Source of the DNA: Desmodesmus armatus
Taxonomy: Eukaryota > Chlorophyta > Chlorophyceae > Sphaeropleales > Scenedesmaceae
Assembly (NCBI GenBank): GCA_007449985.2
Contig: VIIQ02000632.1
Location: 124,001 to 188,000 of the forward strand
Direction: 5' to 3'
DNA: 64,000 bases
A program made the position numbers and the translations under genes. Positions 11,674 through 24,168 of this stretch are shown here, in pieces. The notes below the pieces were generated by a model. The model was given only the letters and a program-made list of their open reading frames with translations. It did not search any database and had not been told where the DNA came from. Every line of letters starts with the position of its first letter. The first letter of the stretch is position 1.

Positions 11674-14536
11674 TCAGGCAGTTTCAAACGGCTGCTTGCC
11701 CATACCGTCAGGGCAGTATGCATCATCCACAGTGCACTTCACCACCGCACACATCTCCGCCCCACACTCTATCGACTTAGCGCCCGTCGGCAACTTGTAA
11801 GCCGGCAAGTATGCAGCCCCATCCGTCAACCGCTGCATCTCGCCCTTCCACGCATTATACCCTGCAGCAGCTGGCTGCATGACGGTTCGGTTTTGCAAGT
11901 CCTTCAAGTGCGCAAACACCGGCGTTGCAATGATGCTCTCCACCCAATCTGTTATAACGTTAGCCATGACGGGAGATCCAGGGGTACCCCTGTAGCCTGG
12001 GGTGCGGCTGACTTGTAGATCTTCGATGAAGTAAACCCCGCCGGGTTTGAGGGCTTTGTGGAAGAGGGTGGCGAAGCTGTAGAAGATTTGCTGGTTCATA
12101 TGGCCGCCATCGTCCTGGCAGGGCAGCACAGAGTGATGCAGTGGATGAGATCAACATGACGGTGGGCAGGACTGGGAGCGTACTGAGCTGTACGCAAAAG
12201 AGACTGGCGATGCTACTGCGTCACCGATGCAAACACCCAACTTTGCTTGCAGCAATGCATTCTGCACCCTGGCCAAGCAGCTCCACAGTCCAAATGCTTG
12301 CAGGCAACAGATGCACACAGAAGGCTTCTGAGCTAGCTAAAGCAACATGCTGAGGTATTTGTGGGGAAAGCAGCGTGGTTACAGCTTCGCAAGCCTGCTA
12401 CTCACAATGATAACATCAAAAAGCTCGCCCCGTGTGCAGCCTGTCTCCTCCAGCCATCTCGCCAGGGTGGCGTTGTCTCCTTGGTCCCCACTCACTGCCC
12501 TGACATTGAGTGACTTCAGGTGGGCCATGTGCTTCTGCAGGCACTGGGCGTCATACTCGGCAAACCAGATGTCTGCATTGGGCATGTAGGCCCTCCACAG
12601 CCACGCAGACGCACCTTGCAAAGCACACAGACGCACAGCTTAACAATGTCAGCAGATGTCGAATCTGCACACGAGGTTGATACTCTCGGCGTCAAGTCAT
12701 GATGAAGTTCATGCTTTGAGATGCGTGTACACTCCGAGTCGGCCTCCAACGTCAGCATGTGTGAGCCACGCTGCTTGAAGTCACAGGCACAGAGTGTAGT
12801 AGGTTGAGGCTTGAAGTCACTCAGGCTGTACAGTCACATGTTCAGTGCGAGCTCAATGGCCAGGTGCAAGAAACAAGCTGCTGTACAGAGCCTGCACATG
12901 CACAGCAGCCAGCTGACATCTGCCAGCATGACGCATGCGTCATGCCCCAACATCCAACCTGCCTTTACACCCACTGAATCAGCAATGACTCAGCAGTACC
13001 AGTAGCTGCCTCAATATGCAGTGAGGTGCATGCATTTCACTGCTGCCTCCTTGCTCACTCACCAGGGCCATAATGCATGTTGCAGCCCAGCCCGATCTCC
13101 AAAACTTTGAGCTTCCGAAGCCGTTGATTGTTGACCTCCAGGTACTTGCTGCATCATGAGCACAGTGAGCACATACACACAACCTCCTGTCACGACTGCA
13201 GCCGCTGTGAGCAGACGCGCAGAGACCGCTGAAAGTGAGACGCCCCATGGGGCCAGCTGGCCAGCTCTGGCGCCGCGCAGGCTGCTTGCGGAGCTCTGAT
13301 AAAGCTGTGCACTCCCCCCCTCTTCCCTCCCCCCCCCCCACACACCCCTCAGCACCAACTCTGCAATGTCACCTCTCATAAGCGTCAAGCTCGCCAATGC
13401 ATGCATGCAGACATCAGTCCATGCACCGTTCAGTCACCACAGCTGACGACAGCTATTCCCATTCGTGCTTGAGGGCTGAGGCAACCTCACTCTTGTGTTG
13501 GTGACTGTTACAGATTGCGCAGTCCACTGCCATGTGTGACACCTGGGCGGCAACATACATGCCACTGCTGCTGATGCACCCCAGCAAGCTGGCAGTCTAG
13601 GCGCGATCAAAGCAGCCCCTCACCTATACATTCCATCGTATGTGTGTTGCCTGTTGGGCGCTTGGGGCACAGATGCTCCACCAATTTTGTCAGAGACAGG
13701 TTGCTTGGAGAGCCCCAAGCTGCGCATTTTGGATGCTGCTGGTGGAACGTAAAAGGGAAGGGGATCCAGACCCCCTGCTGTTTGGCAGCACAGCAGCAGG
13801 AGCGCGGTGTGGCGGGGAACGGTGATGAGTGATCAGCAAGGGTCAACACGAGGCGGGTGGAGGGGGGCAGAGGTGGCTGATTCCTTGCCACAGATGCTCT
13901 GTAGGGCTGCTGGTGGGACACCCTCTTCTGGTAACAGCAGCAGTTGAGTGCATGCAGTGGTAGTCAGCTGCTGCACTGCGCAATGCAGTGGCTGCGATTG
14001 CGGCGGCAGCACTGCTGGGGGCCTGGCAGGGCGCAAGTGTGACATGCATGTGGTGCAGCCAAATTAATTGGAGCCCGTCCAACTGCAGTGTGTTGGGGGA
14101 GGAAGGGCGCGACCCTGTCATGGCTGCAGCATGGCGTCACCTACTCGTGTAATGCTGGCTAGCTTGTCTGTCAGATGCTTGCATCAGGCAGCAGTAGGCA
14201 AGGCAGCGCCATGCGACGCCATTTGGCGAGGCTGCTCTTGCTTCATTGCTGTGCTAGGATCATGGTTGTCGCAAACAGGCGCGCTAATTGCAGCAAAAAC
14301 AGCCGCAGCCAGGCCTACCATACCTTCCAGGGCAGACTCCTTCATAACTGCTGCTGCCTTCTGTGTCAGGTGTGCAGTCAACGAGATGGCATCGTTGGTG
14401 AAGCCCGCAGTCTTTCCCGCATAGTAAGAAAGAAAAGCGATCACAAGCAACAGCGCTATGTAGGCGACGTGAACTAAAGGTCGCTTTTGCCGAACCGCCG
14501 AGCGCAGCGACATCATCGTTGGTTCTGGAGACCGCA
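11674..14536 (-). CDS. Membrane-anchored SAM-dependent methyltransferase-like protein
   Basis: Class I Rossmann methyltransferase, probably a lumenal or extracytoplasmic enzyme on a single N-terminal membrane anchor; substrate unknown. Firm exons: 13148-13063, 12614-12406, 12114-11674 (phases agree; stop TGA at 11674). Before them is an exon ending at 13624 that encodes DKIGGASVPQAPNRQHTYDG. The first exon, near 14536 to 14275, encodes MMSLRSAVRQKRP followed by the hydrophobic segment VAYIALLLVIAFLSYY. Motif I is KVLEIGLGCNMHYGPG. The acidic motif-II strand is ADIWFAEYDAQC, then GDQGD, DVIIDDGGHMNQQ and ALKPGGVYFIEDLQ. This arrangement is typical of algal and fungal methyltransferases with a GLGC...YGPGAS signature. 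The exact 5' exon edges and the joins between 14275 and 13720 are unresolved. Confidence 0.72.
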
Positions 14537-16005
14537 TTTGGCAAGTTGTTTGGTGAAAAATATTTGCTGCAGATCTGAGGGGCCCTGGCCATAGTGGGCG
14601 ATCCCAGACAACCGTCGTCCAAGGCCCGATGTCTGACTCAGTCATCCAATGACAGTGCAAAGCACCAACAAGGCATACCACCATGTTCAAGCACACTGCC
14701 CCTGTAATCAATGGCCCTGACCATATAAGCTCAAAGAGAGGCGCCAAGGGCTGATACTCTGAGCTGCAGCTGGCGTACAGCGCTGTACATCCACAGGGAA
14801 ACAACGCTTCCATTGGCTGGAGCAACCTGGGCACATGTCACACAATGCAGAGTGCAAATGCCAACATGCACATTCATCTGACCCACACCAACTCTGTGGG
14901 AGTCCCACTTCGAATGCAGCACAGTACAATCGTGACCAGAGCATGAGCCTGTCACTAGTGGTGCCTCCGCCTTCAGGCGGTCTTGACCGACCGGGCGTGT
15001 CTTGAGCATGGCTTGTTGCACTCACGTCTTGTTGAGGAGGATCGAGCAGGGCATGTGAAATGCACGTCAGGCAGCAACCTGGTATGCACCAGCAGTGTGA
15101 CATGTGCAGCCTGGAAGGCAGCTTTGTGGCATGGTAAAACCACAGGTCCCTCGCCACAGGGGCCGTGCTGTGTGTACAAGCAGAACCACATAGCGATGCT
15201 GTGAAGCTAGGGATGCAGTAAAGCAACTAGCGTTACGCGCAACATCCCTGACAAATTTACACACATCAAAGGGCAGGCAGCAGTCATCGCCAGTAAGGGC
15301 ATTTAGGCGGCCGTGCATTGATAGCATCAACCTGCCTACCGCAGCGAGCTCCTGCTGCGCAGCTTCCACAGCTGCTGCAGCCCTCCAGACCAACAGTGAG
15401 ATGCAACACACCCAAGCAGGTAAGTCACCTGGTGGCTGTGAAGATGCTTGGCTCGCTTGCTTGTGCACACACCAGCCCAAGGGAGGCCAGCACGCATCGC
15501 AACTGCAACTTGGGTCGCCCCGTGGTGACATGTGTCCTAGTCATGAGAGCTTTGTGGGAAATGCTGATACGTGCCAGCCAAACAGGGGGCGACAGGCAGC
15601 TGCGACGAGCATAATGCAGTTGCTTGCCCTTAGCAAGTGCACCATCAAGGCTTGCTGGTCAGCCAGAACAAAGACCAGGCGCTGCGCATGCATCTGCATG
15701 CACCTGACCACTGTCAGGTACATGGCAGACCATGCACAACTCTCCCAGCTATGCAGGTCAACGCTACAAGCAGCGCAGGCCAAAGGGCAACACCACCGCT
15801 GCCTGTGTAGGGCAATGGGGCCAAAATGGGACCGCGAAACCCAGCTCACGAGGGCAGCAGGTACGGCACAGCGCAGGTGCAGGACACAGCGTGCAAGTGA
15901 TGGGTCGCGTGGGTGGTGATTGAAACATTCAGCATTAGTGGGTCACCCAGCCAGTCATGCCTGCAGCGGTTGGTCAGCACACGGCACAGGGCATGAGCAA
16001 CCAAC
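14537..16005. other. Intergenic region, no gene recognised
   Basis: About 1.5 kb between the methyltransferase start and the poly(A) polymerase stop (both genes on minus). Open frames here have no recognisable family, no consistent splice partners and no compositional sign of coding. It should hold the methyltransferase promoter and the 3' UTR of the upstream gene. Confidence 0.45.
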
Positions 16006-18678
16006 CTACCTGCTACGCTTCCTGCCGTCGCCCTGCCACTTCTTGTCATACCCGCTATTGTCGTACCCGTGGTTGTTGTACACGCGACTGCCCTTGCTGT
16101 CACTCTGCTGTGCCCCTGACCGCCGTACCGCCCTATCACAATCCAGCACCACATGCAGCACCTTGTACTGCCCCGCCACTGCCCTTGCTGCTGCTGCTGG
16201 CCCCCGCTCCTTCATGTCATAATACAGCTCCCTCCAGAGCAGCGCTACATCAGCGTAGCGGTGCGAGCCCCCGGCAACTTCCCGACCTGCGCACATAAAG
16301 CAGCAGAGCACAAGCGAGCAAGCAAGCAAGCCACGTGCATGCGCGCAAAGCACACACACGCAACACACATGCAGGCCCAGGCAGCGGGCGCAACCATCGA
16401 AGCAAGGAAAGGAGGCTTCTGCTGCTGCTGCAACAGCAGGCGCAGAGGCATACAGCACGCAGCAACACCAGCAAAAGTGCACGATACAGATTGTGCCAGC
16501 TATCCATACTCTGCTGCCAGCTGGCTGCTCACCCCTCACACACACTCACACACATTACCTTGGACAATGCGGGGTTGCCTGCTCAGCTGACCGACCCACC
16601 CCAGTCAAAAGTACAAGACCGCAGCATGCAGCACAGCCTGATGCACAAGAACACAATATACTCTCTTCCAGCTGAGATGAAACGGCCGGTGACAAGCCGT
16701 ATGTCAGCACACTCACGCACCCGTCAGTGGGTCCTTCACCGCCAGCTTGTCAGGGCCTGCAAAGGGCCCCAACCCCTCTGCAAGGCTGGCGCGCGTCACG
16801 ATGCCTCCCTGCGCAACAGCCACCGCCTGCCTGTTGATCTCCCAGTCGACGCCAAAGCGCTTGAGGAAGCTGAACAGCATGTGACCCGCGTGGTCCACCT
16901 GCCCGCCAGCAGCATCCTCAGCCTGCAGTCCAGCAGACAAAACAGCATACAAACAACACATACGCCCCCATCAGCAGAATGTACACGCAGCCACATGTAA
17001 AATCAAGGGAGATTGAGTTATGATCTTGTCAGGTTTGACATCAAACCCAGCGTCACCAGGGCCATGCCTTGCTGACCCTCACGGTCCCGCATGGAAGACA
17101 ACAGCAGGGGCGCAGCATGCATGAAAGCGACAGTAGCGTGTGTCCTGCAGCTGTGTATTTGCTAGCTCCACTGCATGTCACTGCATGTCACCAACAACCA
17201 TCACACCTACCATGAGGTGGGCAATGACCATGTTGGCCAGGCTCCAGGATCCCAGCCCGCCGAGCGCAACGTCACCAAGGCTGTTCTGCTTCAAGATGCT
17301 CTTCAGCACCAGCACCAGCGGCCGCAGCACCACAAAGTCTTGTTGCTGCAGCACCACACGCCAACAGGACAATACACATCCTGTCAACACCAACCGGCGC
17401 ATTTCAGGCGCACACCACACAGATGGACAATGCTACGCTGCGCACGGTCCACCAACAAGCCAAGCCAACGCTGCCGCTTGTAGGGCTGCAGCCGCGCCCT
17501 GTCTACTTATTGTTACGCATGCAAGCTTACTGCTGCACAATCCTGCTGCTTGTTGCACTGCATGGTGTTGCCAGCTGTTGCTAGTTGAGTAGGCTGTGCT
17601 TGCAAGCTTCGCAGCCAAAGCCACAAACACTTCAAGACCCAACTACTCGGACTGCTCCTTACCCATGACTGCAGGAAGTTGGCGGCGCTGACACCGCCCG
17701 CATCATTGATAGACACGTCCAGCTCAGTGCCGCTGCGGGTCTCCAGCTTGAGGACGGGGATGCGCGCATGCGCGATGAGCTTGCTGCTGCGCACATTCAT
17801 GCGACTGTAGACCTGCTTCTCCACCGCGCGCAGGTACCTGGTGCACTGCTGCTTGCCGTACTTGCTGTAGCCACCGTTGTCAGCGTCAGGAGAGCACAGG
17901 CCTGCACCACAAGGAAGCAGGTGTCAGCACAGAGCAGTCAGCACAGGACAGTCAGCGCAGAGCTGTCAGCACAGAGCAGTCAGCACAGACCAGTCAGCGC
18001 AGAGCTGTCAGCGCAGAGCTGTCAGCACAGAGCAAGGCTCAAGTCGGCGTCCGGCAGACGCATGCACAGTAGATGTCACATGGACAACCTTCACACAGGG
18101 CAGCATCAACCTAAATATACCTGCAACTGCGCGGAGCTGTGTTCCACCGTCAACAGGCAACATAGTTGTAGCGGCAGTCAGGTATGTTTGCCTGCTGCGG
18201 CTGTGGCAAGGGCATTCAGACACACCTGTGATCATGATATCCAGGTCAGAGGAGTGGAGAGCAAGGCCAGCACGTGCGCTGCCAAAGAGCACGACGTTCA
18301 GGCCGCTGCCCAGCGCAGCGTGCACCGCACTCTCAAGGAGACTCAGCTGAGCCTTGCGAGCGGCCTCCTCTATTTCACTGGGTGAGGCTTCCTGCATGAA
18401 CTGCATGACCTCTTGCTGGAGCACATCCAGCCAGGTCCCTGCTTCATCTGCGAGCTGCTGCTGCTGCTGCCGTGGTGCATGCGGCAATCTCGCCTGCTGC
18501 TGCTGCTGTTGCTGCTCCGCCCGCTGACGTTTGTGGGGTCTGCCTGCAGCCCGGCCTGGCGAAGCTGCTATGGACTTGGGTATGGACTTGGGTGCTGCTG
18601 CTGTGAGCTGCTGCGGCTGCGTGTACTGGTACTGCTGCCTTTGGTAATGTTGCTGTTGGAATTGCTGCGGCTGGTATG

Positions 18679-18710
<32 letters not shown>

Positions 18711-18919
18711 GGGTACGTCTGCTGAGGATACTGCTGGCTCTGCTGCTGGTACTGGGACGCCTGCTGCTGCCAACCCCGACCCTGCTGCTGCTGGGGCTGC
18801 TGACGCTGCTGCTGACCCTGCCATGGCTCAGGCTGCCTGTGTGCTGCAGGTGCAGAGCCTTGAGCAAACCATGATGGCTGAGCACCACTATAGGGGTCAG
18901 GTGTGTAATTCCCATACAT
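16006..18919 (-). CDS. TRF4/PAPD5-type non-canonical poly(A) polymerase (TENT4-like)
   Basis: Template-independent nucleotidyltransferase of the TRF4/5 family. Relatives add short oligo(A) tails to nuclear RNAs for exosome decay, as in the TRAMP complex. Five exons on minus with matching phases: 18919-18226, 17901-17663, 17345-17211, 16922-16721, 16286-16006 (TAG), about 515 aa. The N-terminal 130 residues are Gln-rich low complexity. The catalytic core starts near residue 160. It has the helical turn LFGSARAGLALHSSDLDIMI with both catalytic Asp (SDLD), and the third Asp in RSGTELDVSINDAGG. The central poly(A)-polymerase-associated domain follows (FVVLRPLVLVLKSILKQNSL, GGLGSWSLANMVIAHL, LFSFLKRFGVDWE). 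The C-terminus is basic and Tyr/Gly/Asn-rich (YNNHGYDNSGYDKKWQGDGR), which may bind RNA. All three metal-binding acids are present, so activity is plausible. Confidence 0.88.
17915..18045. repeat. 16-bp minisatellite in TRF4-like intron 1
   Basis: About eight tandem units of the form gtcagc(a/g)cagagc(a/t)... run through the intron. They are polymorphic at a few positions, as expected of a drifting array. Confidence 0.75.
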
Positions 18920-19367
18920 GACTGTGAACGCGCTGTTTCACGTGTCAACTTTGCAGGAAAACTATGGTATGGGCAGTAAGTCTGCCCCCAGCGGCAACGA
19001 AAGCCCTGTCCGGACAGTATGGACGACAAACACAAGGGAATGCTGAGAGCTGCCCAGAAATGATTTAAATGAGCATGACAAAAACAAACCTGCATTCACC
19101 ACCGTGAAACATCTGTGATGGTGCCGGTTGCTTGTCACACTTAGGTGGTTACTGACTCATGAGTGCTGACTGCTGCAAGAAAAGGAGTCCATGCAGCTCA
19201 GCACGGTGTCTGTATTGTGCTCAACAATCATACTTGGTGTGCTTCTTCAGGGCACCAACACAGCTGATCCTATTGACTAACTGATCACCTCCCGGCACGG
19301 GGGCTCTCCACACACGGTGACACTCTCTGACAAGTCACACAACTGCCCCAACGTGAACGTCATATGC
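18920..19367. promoter_or_regulatory. Divergent intergenic region, TRF4-like / MED7
   Basis: 448 bases separate the two start codons of head-to-head genes. No clear core promoter motif was found. A bidirectional promoter is inferred from spacing. Confidence 0.4.
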
Positions 19368-21303
19368 ATGGATCCAGCAGCCCAGCAACAGCAGCAGCAG
19401 CAGCAGCCTGCCGAGCCAGAGGCGTTCAGCCAGTTCCCAGCACCCCCCGGCTTTTACCAGCTGTATGAGGCAGGGTCTGATGCTGGGCCACCACCGCCAC
19501 GCCCCCTAACAGGACAGCTACACGCCCTAGGAGAGGCATTTGACACAGTGAGCGAGTTCTGCTGCCGCAAGCATGGTGGTACAGCATGGTTGGTGGTGTG
19601 AGCAGGCAGTGAGCTTGCCAATGCTAACCTATAGCTATACAGCTGGCCTATGAGTGGGGTAGGGGGTGGGGTGGGGTGGTGTGGTGTGGTGTGGGGAAGC
19701 TCAGGCGTGTTGGCTGTGCATCCCCTTGTCTATCTGCATCTTCAGGCAGGAAGGTTTACACAGCTGGCTGTTCTCTGTTGCTGCAGGATGCCCCCTTTGT
19801 ACCACCATTGGATGTGCCAGCTTTGTACAACACTCGACCAGATAGCTCTGTAGGTAAGCAGTGGTCACTACTGCACTGCCGTCCCCATCCGTGTGAGGCA
19901 GCATCAAATTTTCCGGGTTGCTGGGGGACAGCTACCAGAGGGAGCATAAGCCACACACGTGAGGCTGTGTGACCAAGCAAGGAATGGTTTTTGCAGCTGC
20001 TCAACCGCTTCACAGACAGAGCTCAAGCCCTATCTCCAGCACATCTGTCTTCACCACAACCCACACAGCATGCCACATGCGCTGTTGCTGTTGCTGTCCT
20101 GTGCTGCCGCTGGCATGCGAACAGCAAGGCTGAGCCTGTCTGCACTGTCCCTGTCTGTGCCCGCCCCCCTATCCCTCCCTCCCCCCACCCCCCCACCCCT
20201 CCCTTCCCCCACTCCTCCCTTCCCACACCCCTCCCTTCCCACACACCTTGGCCCCGCCACCCACCACATGATCCCTGCAGACATCAAGGCTGAGCTTCTC
20301 TGAGCTGCCACTGTCTGTGCCTTCCCCCGCCCCCCCTTTCCGCCCATAACCCCTACACCCCACAGCCATCAAGGCTGAGCTTCTGTGAGCCACTGTCTGT
20401 GCCCCCCCCCCCCCCCCCACCCCACCCGCCCCTCCCCCACCCCATGATCCCTGCAGACATCAACTTTGTGCTTCTCTGCGCTACCACTGTCTGTGCCCTC
20501 CCCGCCCTCCCCCCACACCCCCACCCCCTCCCCACCCCCACCCACCCCATGTTCCCTGCAGACATCAAGGCTGAGCTGATCAAGCTGAATAAGGGCCTGC
20601 TGTTCCTCTTCCTGGAGCTACTGACGGTACTGGTGCAGCAGCCCAGCGGCTATTCCTCAGCACTGACGCCCGTGATGGTCACACTGCACAACATGATGCA
20701 CCTCATAAACCTGGCACGACACCATCAGGTGGGGGCAGCAGGTAGTGCTGGCAGCCAGCAGGCCAGCCTGCCAGCCTGGCAGACTGGTCGGAAACAATGC
20801 AGTGTGACTGGTGTTGATGCGGGATGTGGGAGAAGGGTCCCATCTGCTGTAGACACCGTGTCAGGGCCCAGTGTGTCATGTAACACTCCCGTTGCAGCAG
20901 TGTCTGAGGGGTCGGAGACTTGCCAGGCGGCACATTGCTGTGCTTGTTTGCTTTGTAATACTGCTCCAAAGTAATCGCAGCCTGCTTTGTTGCAGTTCGT
21001 ACATACCACCAGCTGCCACTGTTATGTGCAAAACCACCCTCTTGAGGTCACGTCCATGTGTGATTGCCTCACGACTGGACTGCAACTGCCCCGCAGGCGC
21101 GGGAGACCCTCAAGCTGGCGTTGCAGGCGCAGATTCAGCAGAAGCAGTCAGCCCTTGACCAGCTCAAGCAGCAGGCAGGGGATGCGAGGGCAAAGCTGCT
21201 AGCCATCACACAGAAACTGGCAGCTGTTGGTGGGGATGCAGCAGAGTCGATGCCCAGGCAGCAGCCACCAGCGGCAGCAGCAGTAGCTATGGAGGAGGGA
21301 TGA
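19368..21303 (+). CDS. MED7: Mediator complex subunit 7
   Basis: Middle-module subunit of Mediator, which bridges activators and RNA polymerase II. Four exons with matching phases: 19368-19547, 19787-19853, 20562-20728, 21097-21303 (TGA), about 206 aa. Exon 1 has a poly-Gln run and then the MED7 N-terminal Pro block (FPAPPGFYQLYEAGSD, PPPPRPLTGQLHALGE). Exon 2 gives DAPFVPPLDVPALYN. Exon 3 gives DIKAELIKLNKGLLFLFLEL and MMHLINLARHHQ. Exon 4 opens with the near-invariant ARETLKLALQAQIQQKQ of the MED7 coiled coil. Length and order match animal and plant MED7. The ATG at 19368 is chosen because the upstream in-frame stretch is not MED7-like. Intron 2 contains partial copies of the exon 3 acceptor. 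Confidence 0.92.
20110..20561 (+). repeat. Tandem copies of the MED7 exon 3 acceptor/5' end in C-rich intron
   Basis: Units of about 90 bases each carry (ccctgcag)acatcaaggctgagctt..., the acceptor and first 15-20 bases of exon 3, then ccactgtctgtgcc and a C-rich run. Copies lie near 20271, 20361 and 20449, with a weak one near 20120. The functional acceptor is at 20560-20561. Confidence 0.78.
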
Positions 21304-21372
21304 GCTGTGGTGTGGAATATCTTGCGTTTGTGTTGACCAGGGCGCCCGCTTTGGGGGCAGGTGTGCTGTTGT

Positions 21373-21377
21373 TGTAA
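21373..21377 (+). terminator. TGTAA poly(A) signal candidate of MED7
   Basis: TGTAA is the usual poly(A) signal of chlorophycean algae. This one lies 70 bases past the MED7 stop. Confidence 0.45.
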
Positions 21378-22038
21378 AGCGGCAGCAGCTGCTTGAGTAG
21401 GCAGTGGGTCCACAGGCCAAAACACCAGTTGACATGCATCAACCCCAAGGCTTTCCCTGTCACATTCACTTCTCAAGCAGGAGTCCCCGGGCATCACCCT
21501 CTCTGGCCAGCATGACAGAGGGAACACTGGAACCGTCAGTCCCCTCTGTCACACCTCACTCCCATACCGGTACCGGACCCGCTGGTTACATCGAGCTTTG
21601 CGGGCAATGCATGGCCACAACGTCTTCTTTCACACCTCAACCTTCCTGACAACTGGTGACTTCGCACGTTGTTGATTCCGGCCCCCAACTGCCGGTGACA
21701 GTCTCGTGAGTGGATTGCTTTGGCCCTCATCTGGAAACGCCTTTTCAGTAGCTGATAGCTGACAAAAAGCTATGCCAGTCGCTCGGGAGGCGGATGTCGA
21801 GTCGCAGGGAAATCCTGGCCTCATCCCAGGTGATTCTGCACTGAGTAGTGACAAACCAGCGCGATTGCTGCAGCGAGAACGAAGCCGGCAAGACCACAGC
21901 ACATGCCAATCAGTGTGCTTCGATGATGCTTTCGGCTAACCAGAGCTGCACACAGAGCATGCCATAAAAAAGTTTGGCAGCAAAGCAGCAGCACACCACA
22001 GTGACACATGTTGTGTCAGGGTGGAAGAGATATGTTGC
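21378..22038. other. Intergenic region before GH5 gene 1
   Basis: No coding exon recognised. It should include the GH5 promoter and possibly a 5' non-coding exon, since a tttacag acceptor-like site lies at about 22083-22090. Confidence 0.4.
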
Positions 22039-23938
22039 ATGGCGTTGTTCTCGGAGCGACGAGCGGGAACTCTACTCACATGTTTTACAGGGAGGAAGGG
22101 CAAACACAAACTTGAAGCACATCTTGATGAGGAAGAGCATGCCGAGCCTCGCCGCACCCCTTTCTATAGGAAGGGCTGGATATGGGCTGTGGTGGTCGCG
22201 GGTTGCCTCATGGGGGTGAGTATTACGGCACCAACCCTAGCATCAGCATCAGCTAGCTATGAGCAGTGTAACACCTGCACCACCAGCTGTGCATGGTTAC
22301 AGCACCAGGCTTCCCAAAACCTGCAGCTCCAGCCCTAGCTGAAGCTAGCACCAGCGACCGCACTGTAACACACAGCGCAAGGGTTTACAGCACACCAGCA
22401 CAACAATGCCAGCAGACAGAGGCCTAGCAGCGGCTGCTAGCACCAGCGACCGCACCACAACACACAGCGCGAGGGTGTACAGCACAACAGCACAGCACTG
22501 CCAGCAGACAGGGGCCTAGCAGCTGCTGCTAGCACCAGTGTGACTGCAACACACAGCCACAACACGGGGGTATACCGCTCAACAGCGCAGCAATGCCAGC
22601 AGACAGGGGCCAGGGGCTGGAGCTAGCAACAGCGACTGCACTGCAACACACAGCGCGAGGGTATACAGCACAACAGCGCAGCAATGCCAGCAGACAGGGG
22701 CCTGCAGCGGCTGCTAGCACCAGCAACCACACCGCAACACACAGCGCGAGAGTTTACAGCACAACAGCGCAGCACTGCCAGCAGACAGCGGCGGGCAGCT
22801 GCTGCCAGCGCCAGCAACCACACTGTAACACACAGCGCGAAGGTATACAGCACAACAGCGCAGCACTGCCAGCACACAGGGGGCTAGCAGCGGCTGCTAG
22901 CAACAGCAACCGCACTACAACCAACAGCACAACATCGCAGCTGCCAGCAGGGTGGTGCCTGGCAGCGGCTGCTAGCACCAGCGGCCGCACTGCAACAACT
23001 AGCGCGAAGATGCACAGCACAACAGGGCAGCACTGCCAGCAGACAGGGGCCGGCAGCTGCAGCTGAAGCTAGCACCAGTGGCCGCACTGCAACACACAGC
23101 GCGAGGGTTTACAGCACAACAGGGCAGTAGTGCCAGCAGACAGGGGCCTGGCAGCTGAAGCTAGCACCAGCGGCCGCGTCGCAACACACAGCGTGAAGGT
23201 GTACAGCACAACAGCGTGAAGGTGAACAGCACAACAGCGCAGCACGGCCAGCACACAGGGGCCTAGCAGCGGCTGCAAGCACCAGTGACTGCAACACACA
23301 CAGCCACACCCAAGGGCATTCAAGCAGCTGCCAGCAATCAAACTCTATGCCAGGGGTAGTAAGGCTACCCCTTACTACCCCTTACTAACCCTATCTACCT
23401 CTGATTTATGCTTGTGTATTGCTGCTGCCTGCAGACCATCATCCCCATAGGACTCAAGGCCAATGCTGACCGCCGCACCCCCTCAACAGGGGTGCCTGAT
23501 TACACTTCCAAGTCCGACAAGAAGCTCAACACAACCATCATTTTTGACCCGACAGTTGGCCTCAACAGCACCCAACTGTCATGCCCGGCCCTGCAGCAGG
23601 ACCTACCCAACGGTGAGGCGATTAGTCACTCAAATAGTTGGTTTGGTATGTCAAGCAAACAGGCGCTGTGTGAACTGCATTTGGGCAGGCAATTGCAACC
23701 CTAGCAACATTGTTGCAGCTGGTAGTGCGTTGACATAGATGCTGCTGTGTGTGCGTGTCTTGACACATGAGTGGCATCCAGCCGTTTCAACTCAACAGGA
23801 CAGTCAATGCGTGTGTGTTGTGCTGTTGTGCAGTCACCATCCCTGTGAGCGAGCCTCCCCCAGCGTTGAAGCTGCTGGGAGAGAAGCTGGTGACAGCGGA
23901 TGGAGGCAAGGAGGTCAACATACACGGCATCAACTGGT

Positions 23939-23970
<32 letters not shown>

Positions 23971-24137
23971 GCGGAAAAGGTAGCAGCAGCAGCAGCAGCA
24001 GCAGCGGAAGCAGCACCGGCAGCGGCGGCGGCGGCAGCAACAGCAACAGTAGCAGCAGCAGCAGCCAGTCTAGCTGCAGGCACATTCCAGCTGAGCACGT
24101 CCCCACACAGCAGGTGTGGCTGATGCCCATCGTCCCT

Positions 24138-24168
<31 letters not shown>

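Noticed and set aside
15067..15531. 154-aa minus-strand ORF in the gap between two genes
   Set aside because: No family motif, no splice partners, and no frame relation to either neighbour.
22593..23341. Ala/Gln- and Cys/Leu-rich ORFs
   Set aside because: Translation of the roughly 90-bp minisatellite in GH5-1 intron 1.
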